From positions 1 to 57,433 of the forward strand of contig MVRL01000095.1 of the NCBI GenBank assembly GCA_002067705.1: a DNA stretch of 57,433 nucleotides, in the 5' to 3' direction. The notes under the pieces are model-generated. The model saw only the letters and a list, made by a program, of their open reading frames with translations, searched no databases and was not told where the DNA came from. Both the position numbers and the translations under genes were made by a program. The first letter of the stretch is position 1. Each line of letters begins with the position of its first letter. The stretch comes from Methanosaeta sp. PtaU1.Bin112 (GTDB taxonomy: Archaea; Halobacteriota; Methanosarcinia; Methanotrichales; Methanotrichaceae). Shown here piece after piece: positions 33,660-42,030 of this stretch.

Positions 33660-33812
33660 CTATGAATATTTTTCGAAGCCCATCTCAGGGGCGATCTCTC
33701 GGAAGCACTGACGGCAAATGTATATCCCGTACTTTCTTATCAGGCCGTTTCTATTTCCACAGCGCTTGCACGGGTTTGACCCTCTTCCGAAGACCTTCTT
33801 TCCTTTCTTCAT
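33660..33812 (-). CDS. rps14: Ribosomal protein uS14 (zinc-binding form)
   Basis: A 50-residue protein between uL5 and uS8. The translation starts [19 protein letters not shown], continues with [15 protein letters not shown] and ends GFEKYS. Four cysteines (CKRC...CRQC) make the zinc knuckle of the archaeal/eukaryotic S29 type. The ATG overlaps the uL5 stop in an ATGA. It binds the head of the small subunit. Confidence 0.95.
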   Translation of the reverse strand: MKKGKKVFGRGSNPCKRCGNRNGLIRKYGIYICRQCFREIAPEMGFEKYS

Positions 33813-34324
33813 GCTGCCTCCAAGATCTCAATGCCGAACTTCTTTGAGACAAACTCGATTGAGTCGTCCTTATTCAGCCTCTGCCGGCTGGGAAGTTTCT
33901 TTTGGCACACACGCCGCATTGCAATCCGATAGCCTGCCCTCTTCAGAGCAACAGACACATCCATTCCGAATATGCCTATCTCTGGATCGTATCTCATTCC
34001 TGGAAAGTCGGTGTGCTCCTCGATGCCGAAGGAGAAATTGCCCTGATTGTCGAACTGGCTCTTTTTCAGGGTGCTTCCGGCTGCCTTAAGGGCTATGATA
34101 AGGAAATCCTCTGCAGACTTTCCTCTCAAGGTGAGCTTTGCACCGATAGGCTCTCTCTTCTTGATGCCGAAGGTTGGCAGGGTCTTCTTTGCAATAGAAC
34201 GAACGGGTTGCTGTTTGGTAATGGCCTTCATGATGGATTCAGCATTCACCAGCCTCTGGCCGCTCTCTCCTACGCCTATGTGCACGACAACCTTATCGAT
34301 CCGGGGAACTAAATTGGCATTCAT
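33809..34324 (-). CDS. rpl5: Ribosomal protein uL5
   Basis: 171 residues with [42 protein letters not shown] and the C-terminal [20 protein letters not shown]. Binds 5S rRNA and contacts the P-site tRNA. Overlaps eS4 by four bases at its start. Confidence 0.96.
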   Translation of the reverse strand: MNANLVPRIDKVVVHIGVGESGQRLVNAESIMKAITKQQPVRSIAKKTLPTFGIKKREPIGAKLTLRGKSAEDFLIIALKAAGSTLKKSQFDNQGNFSFGIEEHTDFPGMRYDPEIGIFGMDVSVALKRAGYRIAMRRVCQKKLPSRQRLNKDDSIEFVSKKFGIEILEAA

Positions 34325-35025
34325 CTAACAGCCCCCAGCTTGATGACAGGCTGATCGGTTCCGATCATGTAAACGTAGTCCTTGATGGTCTCAAACTCTT
34401 CGTCTCCAGAGATAATGATGCGGTTCTGCTGGGAGCCCTTAACGGTTATGATCTCCTTGATCTTACCCGTCTGGCCGGAATGCTTTCCGCCCACAACCAT
34501 TGCCAGATTGCCTATCTTAAAACTGATCAGGTCTTCGATGTTCTTATCGGGCAGTGACAGGACCAGGGAATCGCCGACCTTATAGCTGCCTTCTACCAGC
34601 TTGTTTGAGCCGTCGGAGAGGTTGAGCTGCTGCTTTTTCCCCTTGAGGAAGGTTTTATTCTCAATTCGGGCCAGCTTTCTTACCTTGCCCGCCTCTAGAG
34701 TGCTGAGATAGAACATTCCCTTCTCATCTTTGAGCATTCTAAATTGCTGGTCATTTGAAGGAACAGCTATAACATCGAATATGCCGATAGGAAGCTTGTA
34801 ATCCTTCTGGACCTTCCCGTCAACCAATACCTTGCCCTCATAGAGAATCCTCTTTGCCTCGCGGGCGTTATCTACCAGCTTAAGCATGTCTCGGACTACC
34901 ACCAGGAGCGGTATGCTATTCTCAGAGCAATGAGGACCGGGACTGGACTTGGCTACCCATGCATGGGTCTTCTTTGCAATAGGCCAGCTTACGGGAACCG
35001 TTATTCTCTTTTGATGTCTGCTCAT
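34321..35025 (-). CDS. rps4e: Ribosomal protein eS4
   Basis: 234 residues; archaeal/eukaryotic-specific. Starts with an RHQKRITVPVSWPI basic segment, then an S4-like RNA-binding domain (AREAKRILYEGKVLVDGKVQ) and a KOW domain (GNLAMVVGGKHSGQTGKIKEI). It binds small-subunit rRNA. Confidence 0.96.
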   Translation of the reverse strand: MSRHQKRITVPVSWPIAKKTHAWVAKSSPGPHCSENSIPLLVVVRDMLKLVDNAREAKRILYEGKVLVDGKVQKDYKLPIGIFDVIAVPSNDQQFRMLKDEKGMFYLSTLEAGKVRKLARIENKTFLKGKKQQLNLSDGSNKLVEGSYKVGDSLVLSLPDKNIEDLISFKIGNLAMVVGGKHSGQTGKIKEIITVKGSQQNRIIISGDEEFETIKDYVYMIGTDQPVIKLGAVR

Positions 35026-35027
35026 TA

Positions 35028-35390
35028 CTATCGCCTCGCGAAGATCTTTTCCCTCTCGGAGTCTTCAAGAACGAGCTTGATTATCATGACATTGGAGGGA
35101 TGAATTGTTCGAGGAACTTCAGTTCCGTCAGCCCGATAGTTGCTCACGCCTGCCACTTTGATGGTACACCTCTTGAGATCCACATCCTCGACCTCTCCTT
35201 CAGTGCCGGCGTGATCGCCACGCATTACCTTGACGGTATCGCCTTTGCGAAGCTGAGCATTGCGCTTCTTAAGTTCCTCACGCAGGGCTTTGCTCAAGGG
35301 TGCATGCATGTACTTTTGACGCTTGTGCAGCGGTGCGGTATACCTCGCCTTCCGCTGCTTCCTTGGCTGTTTTGTAATCATAATCATCAC
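35028..35390 (-). CDS. rpl24: Ribosomal protein uL24
   Basis: 120 residues with [20 protein letters not shown], a KOW motif ([20 protein letters not shown]) and SNVMIIKL. Large-subunit assembly initiator near the exit tunnel. GTG, ATG and ATG codons at 35390, 35387 and 35381 are all possible starts; the last gives the usual [10 protein letters not shown]. Confidence 0.94.
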   Translation of the reverse strand: MMIMITKQPRKQRKARYTAPLHKRQKYMHAPLSKALREELKKRNAQLRKGDTVKVMRGDHAGTEGEVEDVDLKRCTIKVAGVSNYRADGTEVPRTIHPSNVMIIKLVLEDSEREKIFARR

Positions 35391-35785
35391 ACAATCATGG
35401 ATGCCGCGGAAGCGATCTTGCTGAATCTTTCTGCTACCTCGCGGGCTACGGGTCCCTTGACCTCGGAGCCCTTGGGAACGCCCTCATCATCTACAATTAC
35501 TGCCGCATTATCCTCGAATTTGACCCTGAGTCCATCGGGCCTTCGAAACTCCTTTTTCTGGCGGATGATGACAGCTTTGAAGATCTGCTTTCGCATCTCC
35601 GGACTTCCCTTTTTCACAGATACTATGACCATGTCCCCAATCCCTGCGCAGGGCTGTCTGTTTTTCACGCCTCGATAGTTCTTGACTGAGATGACGTGTA
35701 GCGTCCGCGCACCTGTATTGTCTACACAATCCAGGTATGCGCCAGTGTTGATCGCCCTTGGGATCTTGGCCTTCTGTCCTCTCAT
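35387..35785 (-). CDS. rpl14: Ribosomal protein uL14
   Basis: 132 residues with [31 protein letters not shown] and the [17 protein letters not shown] block. It sits at the intersubunit face beside uL3 and eL19. Overlaps its neighbours by up to four bases. Confidence 0.96.
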   Translation of the reverse strand: MRGQKAKIPRAINTGAYLDCVDNTGARTLHVISVKNYRGVKNRQPCAGIGDMVIVSVKKGSPEMRKQIFKAVIIRQKKEFRRPDGLRVKFEDNAAVIVDDEGVPKGSEVKGPVAREVAERFSKIASAASMIV

Positions 35786-36102
35786 TTCAGGACCTCCACC
35801 ACTACAAAGGATTTGGTCTTGGAGAGGGGCCTACACTCCGCTATCTTGACACGATCCCCTTCCTTAGCATCGATGCACGGGGGATTGTGCGCATGGATCT
35901 TGGACTGCCTCTTCTCGAATCGTTCATATTTCGTTGCTTTCTTCTCGAACTTACGCATTACTACCACGGTACGGTCCATCTTGTCGCTGACCACGGTGCA
36001 GCTAAATACCTGGCCACGCACAGGCAGGCTACCATGGAAGGGACACTTGGGATCATTGCACTCCTTTTCCGGAGCGCTAACATCCAGTCCGATATCCCTC
36101 AT
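35782..36102 (-). CDS. rps17: Ribosomal protein uS17
   Basis: About 106 residues from the ATG at 36102, which overlaps the rnp1 stop as ATGA; an outer Met at 36111 is possible. DPKCPFHG marks the archaeal N-terminus and [15 protein letters not shown] and [20 protein letters not shown] the OB fold that binds 16S rRNA. Confidence 0.95.
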   Translation of the reverse strand: MRDIGLDVSAPEKECNDPKCPFHGSLPVRGQVFSCTVVSDKMDRTVVVMRKFEKKATKYERFEKRQSKIHAHNPPCIDAKEGDRVKIAECRPLSKTKSFVVVEVLK

Positions 36103-36392
36103 AACTTCCACCTCGTTTTTTGCATTCTCTTGCTTATTCTGTTCTCTGGTTGTGAGATCAGTATTGATCCGAAGACGCTCACACTGTGCCCATCGGGCAA
36201 TGTGAAGACCAGTCTAGTACCCTTCTTGGCAAGGCGCAACACCTTGGATTCCGTCTCCAAAAGGAGGGTATTCCTGGTCTCGTCCACAACCAGGGCCTTA
36301 AGCCCGGTCTGGCCGGGGTTGCTGCTAAAAGCAACTTGTACCTCAAGGCCGATAAGCTCGTGCCTTGCCAGGCTTTCAGGATTCAGGTTCAC
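36099..36392 (-). CDS. rnp1: Ribonuclease P protein component 1 (Rpp29/Pop4)
   Basis: 97 residues of the Sm-like fold of archaeal Rpp29: [45 protein letters not shown], then an SIL(I) strand. With Rpp21 it activates the specificity domain of RNase P RNA. Its position between uL29 and uS17 is conserved in archaea. A SUI1/eIF1-like gene often found before it is not present here. Confidence 0.93.
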   Translation of the reverse strand: MNLNPESLARHELIGLEVQVAFSSNPGQTGLKALVVDETRNTLLLETESKVLRLAKKGTRLVFTLPDGHSVSVFGSILISQPENRISKRMQKTRWKL

Positions 36393-36619
36393 TCAGTTTC
36401 GCTCCGTTTGGAGCTCATTGAGCCCCTTCGCTCCGTTTGAACGGTTTTGATCCTGGCGAGCGTTCTGCGGAGGTCTCTGATTCTCCCCGGCTTTTCCGGG
36501 GCGCCACCTGCAGTAACGATGCCTCTCTCACGGATGAGCTCGCTTTCAAGCTTTCGCAGCTCCTCAGCAATCTCCTCCGCGTTCATGTTTCTGAGCTCAT
36601 CAATCTTAAAGATCGCCAT
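36389..36619 (-). CDS. rpl29: Ribosomal protein uL29
   Basis: 76 residues, a two-helix protein with LRNMNAEEIAEELRKLESEL and a C-terminal KPGRIRDLRRTLARIKT helix. It is at the exit tunnel beside uL23. The last ten residues (Ser/Lys/Glu rich) extend the family end and overlap rnp1 by four bases. Confidence 0.94.
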   Translation of the reverse strand: MAIFKIDELRNMNAEEIAEELRKLESELIRERGIVTAGGAPEKPGRIRDLRRTLARIKTVQTERRGSMSSKRSETE

Positions 36620-36625
36620 TTCGGA

Positions 36626-37462
36626 TCACTCTACCTTGGCGCAAGGCTCGCTATCTGCCTTCTCTTCCGGGAGAGGGGCATCCTCTGCCACACCCTCGCT
36701 GCTCTTTACGTTTGAGTCATCCAGAGGTGACGGTGCAGCCACGGGCTCAGACTCCAGGAGCTGATCCAAGTCGCTCTTTTTCTCAGGAGCCTGCGCGGCC
36801 GCTGGTGCCGGTGCGGCGGGAGCCTTTGCCGGCTTTGCCTTTGCTTGCTCTACAGGGGCAGGAGCCGGGGGCGCTTGGATCATGAAGTCATCGGGAAGTC
36901 GCACGTCGGGGGAAATTATCCTGACCTGGCATCCAATTACGCCGAGCTTCTTGACGGCTACGGAGTAGCCCTTATCCACGAGCTCTATGGCTGGCTTTCC
37001 AGAGTGTTTGATATATCCGGAGATGAATTTCTCCGTCCGGGAGCGCGGGCCGGTTAGCTTGCCGCTGATGACAATCTCGCAACCCAATGCTCCGGCGTCC
37101 ATCACCCTTCTCATCATGGACTGGCCTGCCTTTCGGAAGTACCAGCCACGCTCGAGGGATGACGCCAGGCGATTGGCTACAACTCTGCCGTTCAGGTCGC
37201 CGTGACCTACGTCCTGCACATCTATCTGGGGATTATCCAAATGGAATTTGCGATCCAGGTCGCGGGTGATCTTGCGGATCAATTTGCCGCCTTTTCCGAT
37301 GACCATTCCCGGCTTTTCCGCATAGACGGTGATCTGAGTGCCCATAGGAGTGCGATTCATGACCATGCCGCCGTATCCTGCGCGTTCCAGCTCATCTGCC
37401 AGATACTCATTGACGAGTGCTTTGGAGAGGCCCTCTGCTACGAACTTCTTCTCGACAGACAT
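36626..37462 (-). CDS. rps3: Ribosomal protein uS3 with long acidic C-terminal tail
   Basis: Residues 1 to about 200 are normal: KH domain with [19 protein letters not shown] and a C-terminal domain with [18 protein letters not shown]. It lines the mRNA entry site and unwinds structured mRNA. The remaining 80 residues are an Ala/Pro-rich linker then an acidic tail (Glu, Asp, Ser). They are low-complexity and beyond the usual length of about 220. The frame is intact and the next gene starts at the stop. Confidence 0.95.
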   Translation of the reverse strand: MSVEKKFVAEGLSKALVNEYLADELERAGYGGMVMNRTPMGTQITVYAEKPGMVIGKGGKLIRKITRDLDRKFHLDNPQIDVQDVGHGDLNGRVVANRLASSLERGWYFRKAGQSMMRRVMDAGALGCEIVISGKLTGPRSRTEKFISGYIKHSGKPAIELVDKGYSVAVKKLGVIGCQVRIISPDVRLPDDFMIQAPPAPAPVEQAKAKPAKAPAAPAPAAAQAPEKKSDLDQLLESEPVAAPSPLDDSNVKSSEGVAEDAPLPEEKADSEPCAKVE

Positions 37463-37929
37463 CAGCTCTTCACCTCGGTTAGGACCATCTCAACAGAGAC
37501 CGTCTCAGTGTTCTTGGGAGTTGCTCTTCCCATGGCACGGGGCATCCATCCCTGGATGGTCCTGCCCTTCTTGGTGCCAGCGTGGAAGATCCTCATTTTC
37601 TCGGATTCCATTCCCTTGTACTCGGCATTGGCAAGTGCATTTTCAAGGACGGCCAAGACCGCTTTGGCGGCCTTTTCCGGATATCTGCCGGCATCTGCCC
37701 CAACCAGGCCGTGCCTGTGGGCCACATTTCTTCTGTAGCGCTTGAAGGGAATAGCCCTCTTCAAGGCTATTACATCTTCCAGATAGGCACGGGCGAGGTT
37801 AGCTCTCATGCCTTTTAGAGTCCTGCAGATCTCGTGGGCATGCTTAGGTGAGATGTGAAGCTCCATCCCCATGGCCCTTGAAGAGCGTCCTGCAGGCGTA
37901 AGCGAATAATTCAATCTGCCCAATCTCAC
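37462..37929 (-). CDS. rpl22: Ribosomal protein uL22
   Basis: 155 residues, archaeal class, with [41 protein letters not shown] and the long beta hairpin ([20 protein letters not shown]) that reaches the exit tunnel. Its stop meets the uS3 start. Confidence 0.96.
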   Translation of the reverse strand: MRLGRLNYSLTPAGRSSRAMGMELHISPKHAHEICRTLKGMRANLARAYLEDVIALKRAIPFKRYRRNVAHRHGLVGADAGRYPEKAAKAVLAVLENALANAEYKGMESEKMRIFHAGTKKGRTIQGWMPRAMGRATPKNTETVSVEMVLTEVKS

Positions 37930-37932
37930 ACC

Positions 37933-38343
37933 TCACTTCAGCGGCACATACTTGCTTGATCTGGTAGCGCCCACGCCTGCGGCACCGTGCTGCACGCGCG
38001 CTCTTGTGAGCGAGAACTCGCCGAAGAAGTGCCCGATCATCTCGGGCATGACCTCTACCTTTTCAAAGCTCTTGCCGTTATAGATCTCGAGATTTTTGCC
38101 CACCATATCAGGCATTATTATCATATTTCTGATGTGGGTTCGAACCGAGTCTTTGTTCTTCAGGCTTGTCATGAGTTTTTTGTTATCCTTGACAAGGCCT
38201 CTTTTGATCGTCCTGCGTTGCCGCGCTGGTAAGAGCCCGGCAAGCTCCTCTATGCTCAACTTGGCGAGGTCGGAAACCTTCCGGCCCCGATACAAGAATT
38301 CTTCCTTTCTCTTTGGAAGCTTGGATCCTGCTTTCTTAGCCAA
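37933..38343 (-). CDS. rps19: Ribosomal protein uS19
   Basis: 136 residues with EFLYRGRKVSDLAKLSIEEL, VRTHIRNMIIMPDMVGKNLE and the GHFFGEFSLTRARVQHGAAG block near the end. It binds the head of the small subunit and the intersubunit bridge. Confidence 0.96.
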   Translation of the reverse strand: MAKKAGSKLPKRKEEFLYRGRKVSDLAKLSIEELAGLLPARQRRTIKRGLVKDNKKLMTSLKNKDSVRTHIRNMIIMPDMVGKNLEIYNGKSFEKVEVMPEMIGHFFGEFSLTRARVQHGAAGVGATRSSKYVPLK

Positions 38344-38353
38344 AACCTATCAC

Positions 38354-39076
38354 CTAGCGCTTACCGGTCTTCCTTGCTGCAATTGAACCTACCTTTCGGC
38401 CAGGGGGCGTGTTCCTGCTAACAGTCTTGGGCCGACCTGGATGCTGACGGCCGCCGCCTCCGAAGGGGTGGTCTACGGCGTTCATGGCAACACCCCTGAC
38501 TATGGGCCACTTCTTGGCCTTGGACTGGAACTTAAAGAAGCTATTGCCTGCTTTGACCAGGGGTTTGTCCAGACGGCCTCCGCCGGCAACTACTCCAATG
38601 GTTGCCATGCATTTCGGCGAGAGCCACTTCATCTCACCGCTGGGCAGCTGGACGACGGTTTGGCCGGCATCATGAGCTACCAGAATAGCGCAGACTCCGG
38701 AGGCTCTGGCAAACTGGCCGCCGTGTCCTGGCAGGGACTCTACGTTGCAGATTGGTATGCCCTCGGGAATCTCGGCCAGAGGCAGAGTGTTGCCCGGCTC
38801 TATGGGAGCGGATATGCCGCATGAGATCTCCTGGCCCACATATATTCCCTCGGGAACCAGGATGTATCTCATCTCGCCGTTGTTCAGGGCGACAAGAGCA
38901 ACGGGAGCCGACCTTGCCGGGTCTCTCATTATCTCCCTAATCTCGCCGCTTATAGTCTCACCGCTATCTACCTTGATATGTTTGATGTCTGCCCGGTACC
39001 TATGAGAGGGTGCCCTGTAATTCGGACCACCTGCACCTCTATTTTGAGATATGATTCTGTGTCCCATGTTTCCCAC
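38354..39076 (-). CDS. rpl2: Ribosomal protein uL2
   Basis: 240 residues with NRGAGGPNYRAPSHRYRADI, the middle SGVCAILVAHDAGQTVVQLP, and VAMNAVDHPFGGGGRQHPGR, the catalytic-centre loop with the conserved His. It is needed for peptidyl transfer and subunit joining. It is preceded by a ten-base gap, the largest between ribosomal genes here. Confidence 0.97.
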   Translation of the reverse strand: MGNMGHRIISQNRGAGGPNYRAPSHRYRADIKHIKVDSGETISGEIREIMRDPARSAPVALVALNNGEMRYILVPEGIYVGQEISCGISAPIEPGNTLPLAEIPEGIPICNVESLPGHGGQFARASGVCAILVAHDAGQTVVQLPSGEMKWLSPKCMATIGVVAGGGRLDKPLVKAGNSFFKFQSKAKKWPIVRGVAMNAVDHPFGGGGRQHPGRPKTVSRNTPPGRKVGSIAARKTGKR

Positions 39077-39325
39077 CTACAGCAGTCCTAGCCTTGTGGC
39101 AAGCTCGTTCGCGCTACCCTCTTTCGCCAGTTTCACTATGGCCTTCTTCTCTCCCTGGGAGGTTATCATAGTCCTGACTGACAGGACATCGATATCATAA
39201 AGGTCTTCCAGTGCTTTTTTGATCTCCGGCTTTGTGGACCTCATGTTCACCAGAAACTCCAGAGTATCATTGGAGTCGATCATGCCGGTGACCTTCTCTG
39301 TGACGTAGGGACTCTTGATAATCAT
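39077..39325 (-). CDS. rpl23: Ribosomal protein uL23
   Basis: 82 residues with [20 protein letters not shown] and [20 protein letters not shown]; it forms the docking site for SRP and SecY at the tunnel exit. It overlaps uL4 by four bases. Confidence 0.96.
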   Translation of the reverse strand: MIIKSPYVTEKVTGMIDSNDTLEFLVNMRSTKPEIKKALEDLYDIDVLSVRTMITSQGEKKAIVKLAKEGSANELATRLGLL

Positions 39326-40095
39326 TGTACTGCCTCCGCACCGCTCTTCTTAGCCAGCTTCTCCAGGGAAGACTCGGTCCAGACGGTCAGCCTTCCGGCT
39401 TTGGTCCCGGGCGCAAGCAGCTCGGCGTTGAGCTTCTCTACGGTTACAAAGTCCACGCCGGGCAGATTTCGGGCGGCTTTACCCAGGCCCTTGTCGTCTC
39501 CGGCGACGATGAGCAGGCTCTTTCTGCCTCTATACTTTCTTCCCCGCAGTTTGCCTTTGCCTGCACGGATGTGTCTTCCATCCTTTGCCCTCTGAACATC
39601 GTCCCAAAGGCCGGCGGCCTCCAGGAACTTGATGATCTCGGCGGTCTTGCTGACGGATTCGAGGTCGTTCTTGGCTACAAAGGGCAGCTCTCCTGCGAAC
39701 TTATGGCCTCTTGCCTGCACCAATCCCTGTGATGCGGTAGCGGCGATCGCAGAGCGGATGGCCTTTCGCCTCTCCTTTTTGTTGATCTTTTCGCTGTAGT
39801 CGGCATTGGGCTGAGGGGCGTGTGATCTGCGGCCTCCTACGGCCATCGGGACGCCAGCAGCTTTTCTGCCGTTCTTCAGTCTGAGGACTCTGGAGACGCC
39901 GTGTCCCGGACCCCAGGATTGGGCCGAGGTATTCATGCCCGCATAGAAGTGAGGTCCATAGGCCTGGAGCCTGTTTGCCTGTGCGGACAGAACAGCCCTC
40001 TTGATGATGTCCGGCCGGTATTCCTCCTCGAAGACTGCGGGAAGATCGACCTGGCCGTTTGCTTTTCCTGTTAAATCAATGATGTTTGCTTTCAT
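39322..40095 (-). CDS. rpl4: Ribosomal protein uL4
   Basis: 257 residues of the archaeal/eukaryotic L4 class with [20 protein letters not shown], the tunnel-lining loop ([20 protein letters not shown]) and [20 protein letters not shown]. Early assembler of the large subunit. Confidence 0.96.
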   Translation of the reverse strand: MKANIIDLTGKANGQVDLPAVFEEEYRPDIIKRAVLSAQANRLQAYGPHFYAGMNTSAQSWGPGHGVSRVLRLKNGRKAAGVPMAVGGRRSHAPQPNADYSEKINKKERRKAIRSAIAATASQGLVQARGHKFAGELPFVAKNDLESVSKTAEIIKFLEAAGLWDDVQRAKDGRHIRAGKGKLRGRKYRGRKSLLIVAGDDKGLGKAARNLPGVDFVTVEKLNAELLAPGTKAGRLTVWTESSLEKLAKKSGAEAVQ

Positions 40096-40098
40096 CGC

Positions 40099-41103
40099 CT
40101 AGACCCCCTGCTTGGACTCTTGGCTGACATAAAGGAACTCGGGCGCCTTCACGAAGTTGGCTCCTGGCCTTATGGCGTGTCTTATTCTGACCATCCTCTT
40201 GATGGGACCGGGAATGCTTCCCTTGATCAGGATATACTGGTTTCTCACCTGGCCGTAGCCGGGAAATCCGCCCTTCGGGTTAATCTGGGCGCTGTCGTTT
40301 CCGATGAACATCAGTCTCTTGTTGTACTCGGTTCTCTGGTGGTAGCCCATCTGGCCGAGCTGAGGTACGCGCCAGCTGATATGGGATGGGTGCCAGGGAC
40401 CGAGGTTGCCCACGTGTCTCACCTTGCCGGTGCGGGCGTGCTTTCTCTTGGCGATGGCGATTCCCCAGCGCCTTACCGGACCCTGGGTGCCCTTGCCTTT
40501 GGTGACGGCAGATGCGTCCAGAAGGTCTCCGGTCTCAAATACGCTGGTGATCGGCACCTGCTGGCCCAGCAGTTTCTGGGCGAGGGCGAGGCGATCGAGC
40601 ATTGAGCCGCCGTTCACCGGCATCTCCATCAGCTCGGGAGTCTTCTTGGGAACTCCTGTGATGAGCGTGGGATTGGTGTGAACGAGCACTCTGACATCTG
40701 CGATATCGTCGCCCAGCGCCCGCAGCGCATCTATGGAGCTGCCGTGGGTTTTCTTGGGAACGGTGACAGCGCGAGCCAGCTCCGGGCTGAGGTTATCAGA
40801 CCAGGCTTCGCCCGCTGGGCGTAGCCCGCCGTTGTAGTTCTCGTAGGCGCGCACTGCCACGACATTCATGGGGGGCACCTCCAGAACGGTTACGGGCACG
40901 GAGATCTCCACGCCCTCGGTGAGGCTCTTCGGCCTGTCGTCGATCATCATGATGTGGGTCATGCCTGCCTTGTAACCGGCGAAGCCTGCCACTCTGGCCT
41001 TGTCCTCCTCAAGCCAGCTTCGGATTCTTGGGACCTCGCTCTTGGCCCTCTTTCTCGGGCTGTAGGCCAGCGAACCTCTTCTTGGTCGATGTATTGTTGC
41101 CAT
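40099..41103 (-). CDS. rpl3: Ribosomal protein uL3
   Basis: 334 residues, archaeal class, starting HRPRRGSLAYSPRKRAKSEV, with GFAGYKAGMTHIMM and the conserved GTQGPVRRWGIAIAKRKHAR loop that approaches the peptidyl-transferase centre. It is the first ribosomal gene, following the methyltransferase gene without a gap. Confidence 0.97.
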   Translation of the reverse strand: MATIHRPRRGSLAYSPRKRAKSEVPRIRSWLEEDKARVAGFAGYKAGMTHIMMIDDRPKSLTEGVEISVPVTVLEVPPMNVVAVRAYENYNGGLRPAGEAWSDNLSPELARAVTVPKKTHGSSIDALRALGDDIADVRVLVHTNPTLITGVPKKTPELMEMPVNGGSMLDRLALAQKLLGQQVPITSVFETGDLLDASAVTKGKGTQGPVRRWGIAIAKRKHARTGKVRHVGNLGPWHPSHISWRVPQLGQMGYHQRTEYNKRLMFIGNDSAQINPKGGFPGYGQVRNQYILIKGSIPGPIKRMVRIRHAIRPGANFVKAPEFLYVSQESKQGV

Positions 41104-41949
41104 TTAGTCCTCCAAGCGCGCCAGGTTGAGAATGGCCAAGGTGGCAAAGACCGCCTCTTCAACGCGGACCGTCTCTGTTCCCTGGTGCGGGATGGTGTTT
41201 ATCATTTCATATCTGTCCATTGACTGTTCGCTCAGGAATGCATCCACGCCTCGTGCTGGTGAGCCGAAGACCACCGCAAGGTTGCGCTTGCCGCCTGCGA
41301 CATCCATCTGGGAGAGGAGCTCTGGCGTTATGCTTTTGCCCCGCCGCGAAGCGAGAGCTACGCGGCCGCCCCGCTCAGAAAATGAGGCAAGGCTGCCCTC
41401 AAGGCTCTCTGCTATCTCGGTCTCGTATCCCCAGTAAACGGGGATCTCCTTTTGGTCTACAGGCTCAGCGGCGAGCGGCTGCTGCGAAAAGATTCTGACA
41501 TTAAGGCGCTGCCCTACCGAGTACCTGCTTTCGGTGCGAAGGGGTATTGGGCGATTGATTCCGATTTCCACCCAGACGCCGCTATCAGATCCGACGCTTT
41601 CAACGACAACTCCGACGCGAAACTCGCCAATCTTGAGCGATTCTGATTTTGAGTTTGTTGGGTGATGAGCGGTACGAAGCGGCGGCAGCATTCCGACGTG
41701 GCGCAGCTCCTCTCTGCGAGGAATGAGCGCCTTTCGCAGGTACTGCGGCGTTTCCATGTAACGCAGCACCAGGGAGATCAAACGCGAATCATTGTGCTGC
41801 TGATCGCGGTAGATCACGATGCGATTGTACTGGAAGACTGCTGCTGCCCGGGCGATCTGGCCGATCTTGAGCGTGTTTACACGCAAATCCCTGCTCTCCA
41901 TTGTGAGAGAGGACGGGATATAGATGGCTCTCTCGCGCTGTCCGGTCAT
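41104..41949 (-). CDS. SPOUT-type RNA methyltransferase (COG2106, SPOUT1-like)
   Basis: 281 residues with an N-terminal SPOUT part (IYIPSSLTMESRDLRVNTLK, QIARAAAVFQYNRIVIY) and an OB-like insert (GIVVESVGSDSG-type RVGVVVES). The C-terminal knot is LAVVFGSPARGVDAFL then NTIPHQGTETVRVEEAVFAT. The family is predicted to methylate RNA uridines with SAM; the target in archaea is not certain. Its constant position before uL3 suggests rRNA. It is the first gene of the ribosomal operon. Confidence 0.88.
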   Translation of the reverse strand: MTGQRERAIYIPSSLTMESRDLRVNTLKIGQIARAAAVFQYNRIVIYRDQQHNDSRLISLVLRYMETPQYLRKALIPRREELRHVGMLPPLRTAHHPTNSKSESLKIGEFRVGVVVESVGSDSGVWVEIGINRPIPLRTESRYSVGQRLNVRIFSQQPLAAEPVDQKEIPVYWGYETEIAESLEGSLASFSERGGRVALASRRGKSITPELLSQMDVAGGKRNLAVVFGSPARGVDAFLSEQSMDRYEMINTIPHQGTETVRVEEAVFATLAILNLARLED

Positions 41950-41978
41950 CAGGTTTCCTTGATGTGAAGAGAGAGGAG

Positions 41979-41988
41979 ATATAAAAAG
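41979..41988 (-). promoter_or_regulatory. TATA box of the ribosomal operon
   Basis: Minus-strand TTTTTATATC lies 30-39 bases before the ATG at 41949, and AAGGAAAC lies between, acting as a Shine-Dalgarno site. No other promoter-sized gap occurs until after cbf5, about 16 kb on. Confidence 0.5.
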
Positions 41989-42030
41989 GTTTGGAGAGGG
42001 AAGTGGAATATCTCTAATATAGCGGAGCCG

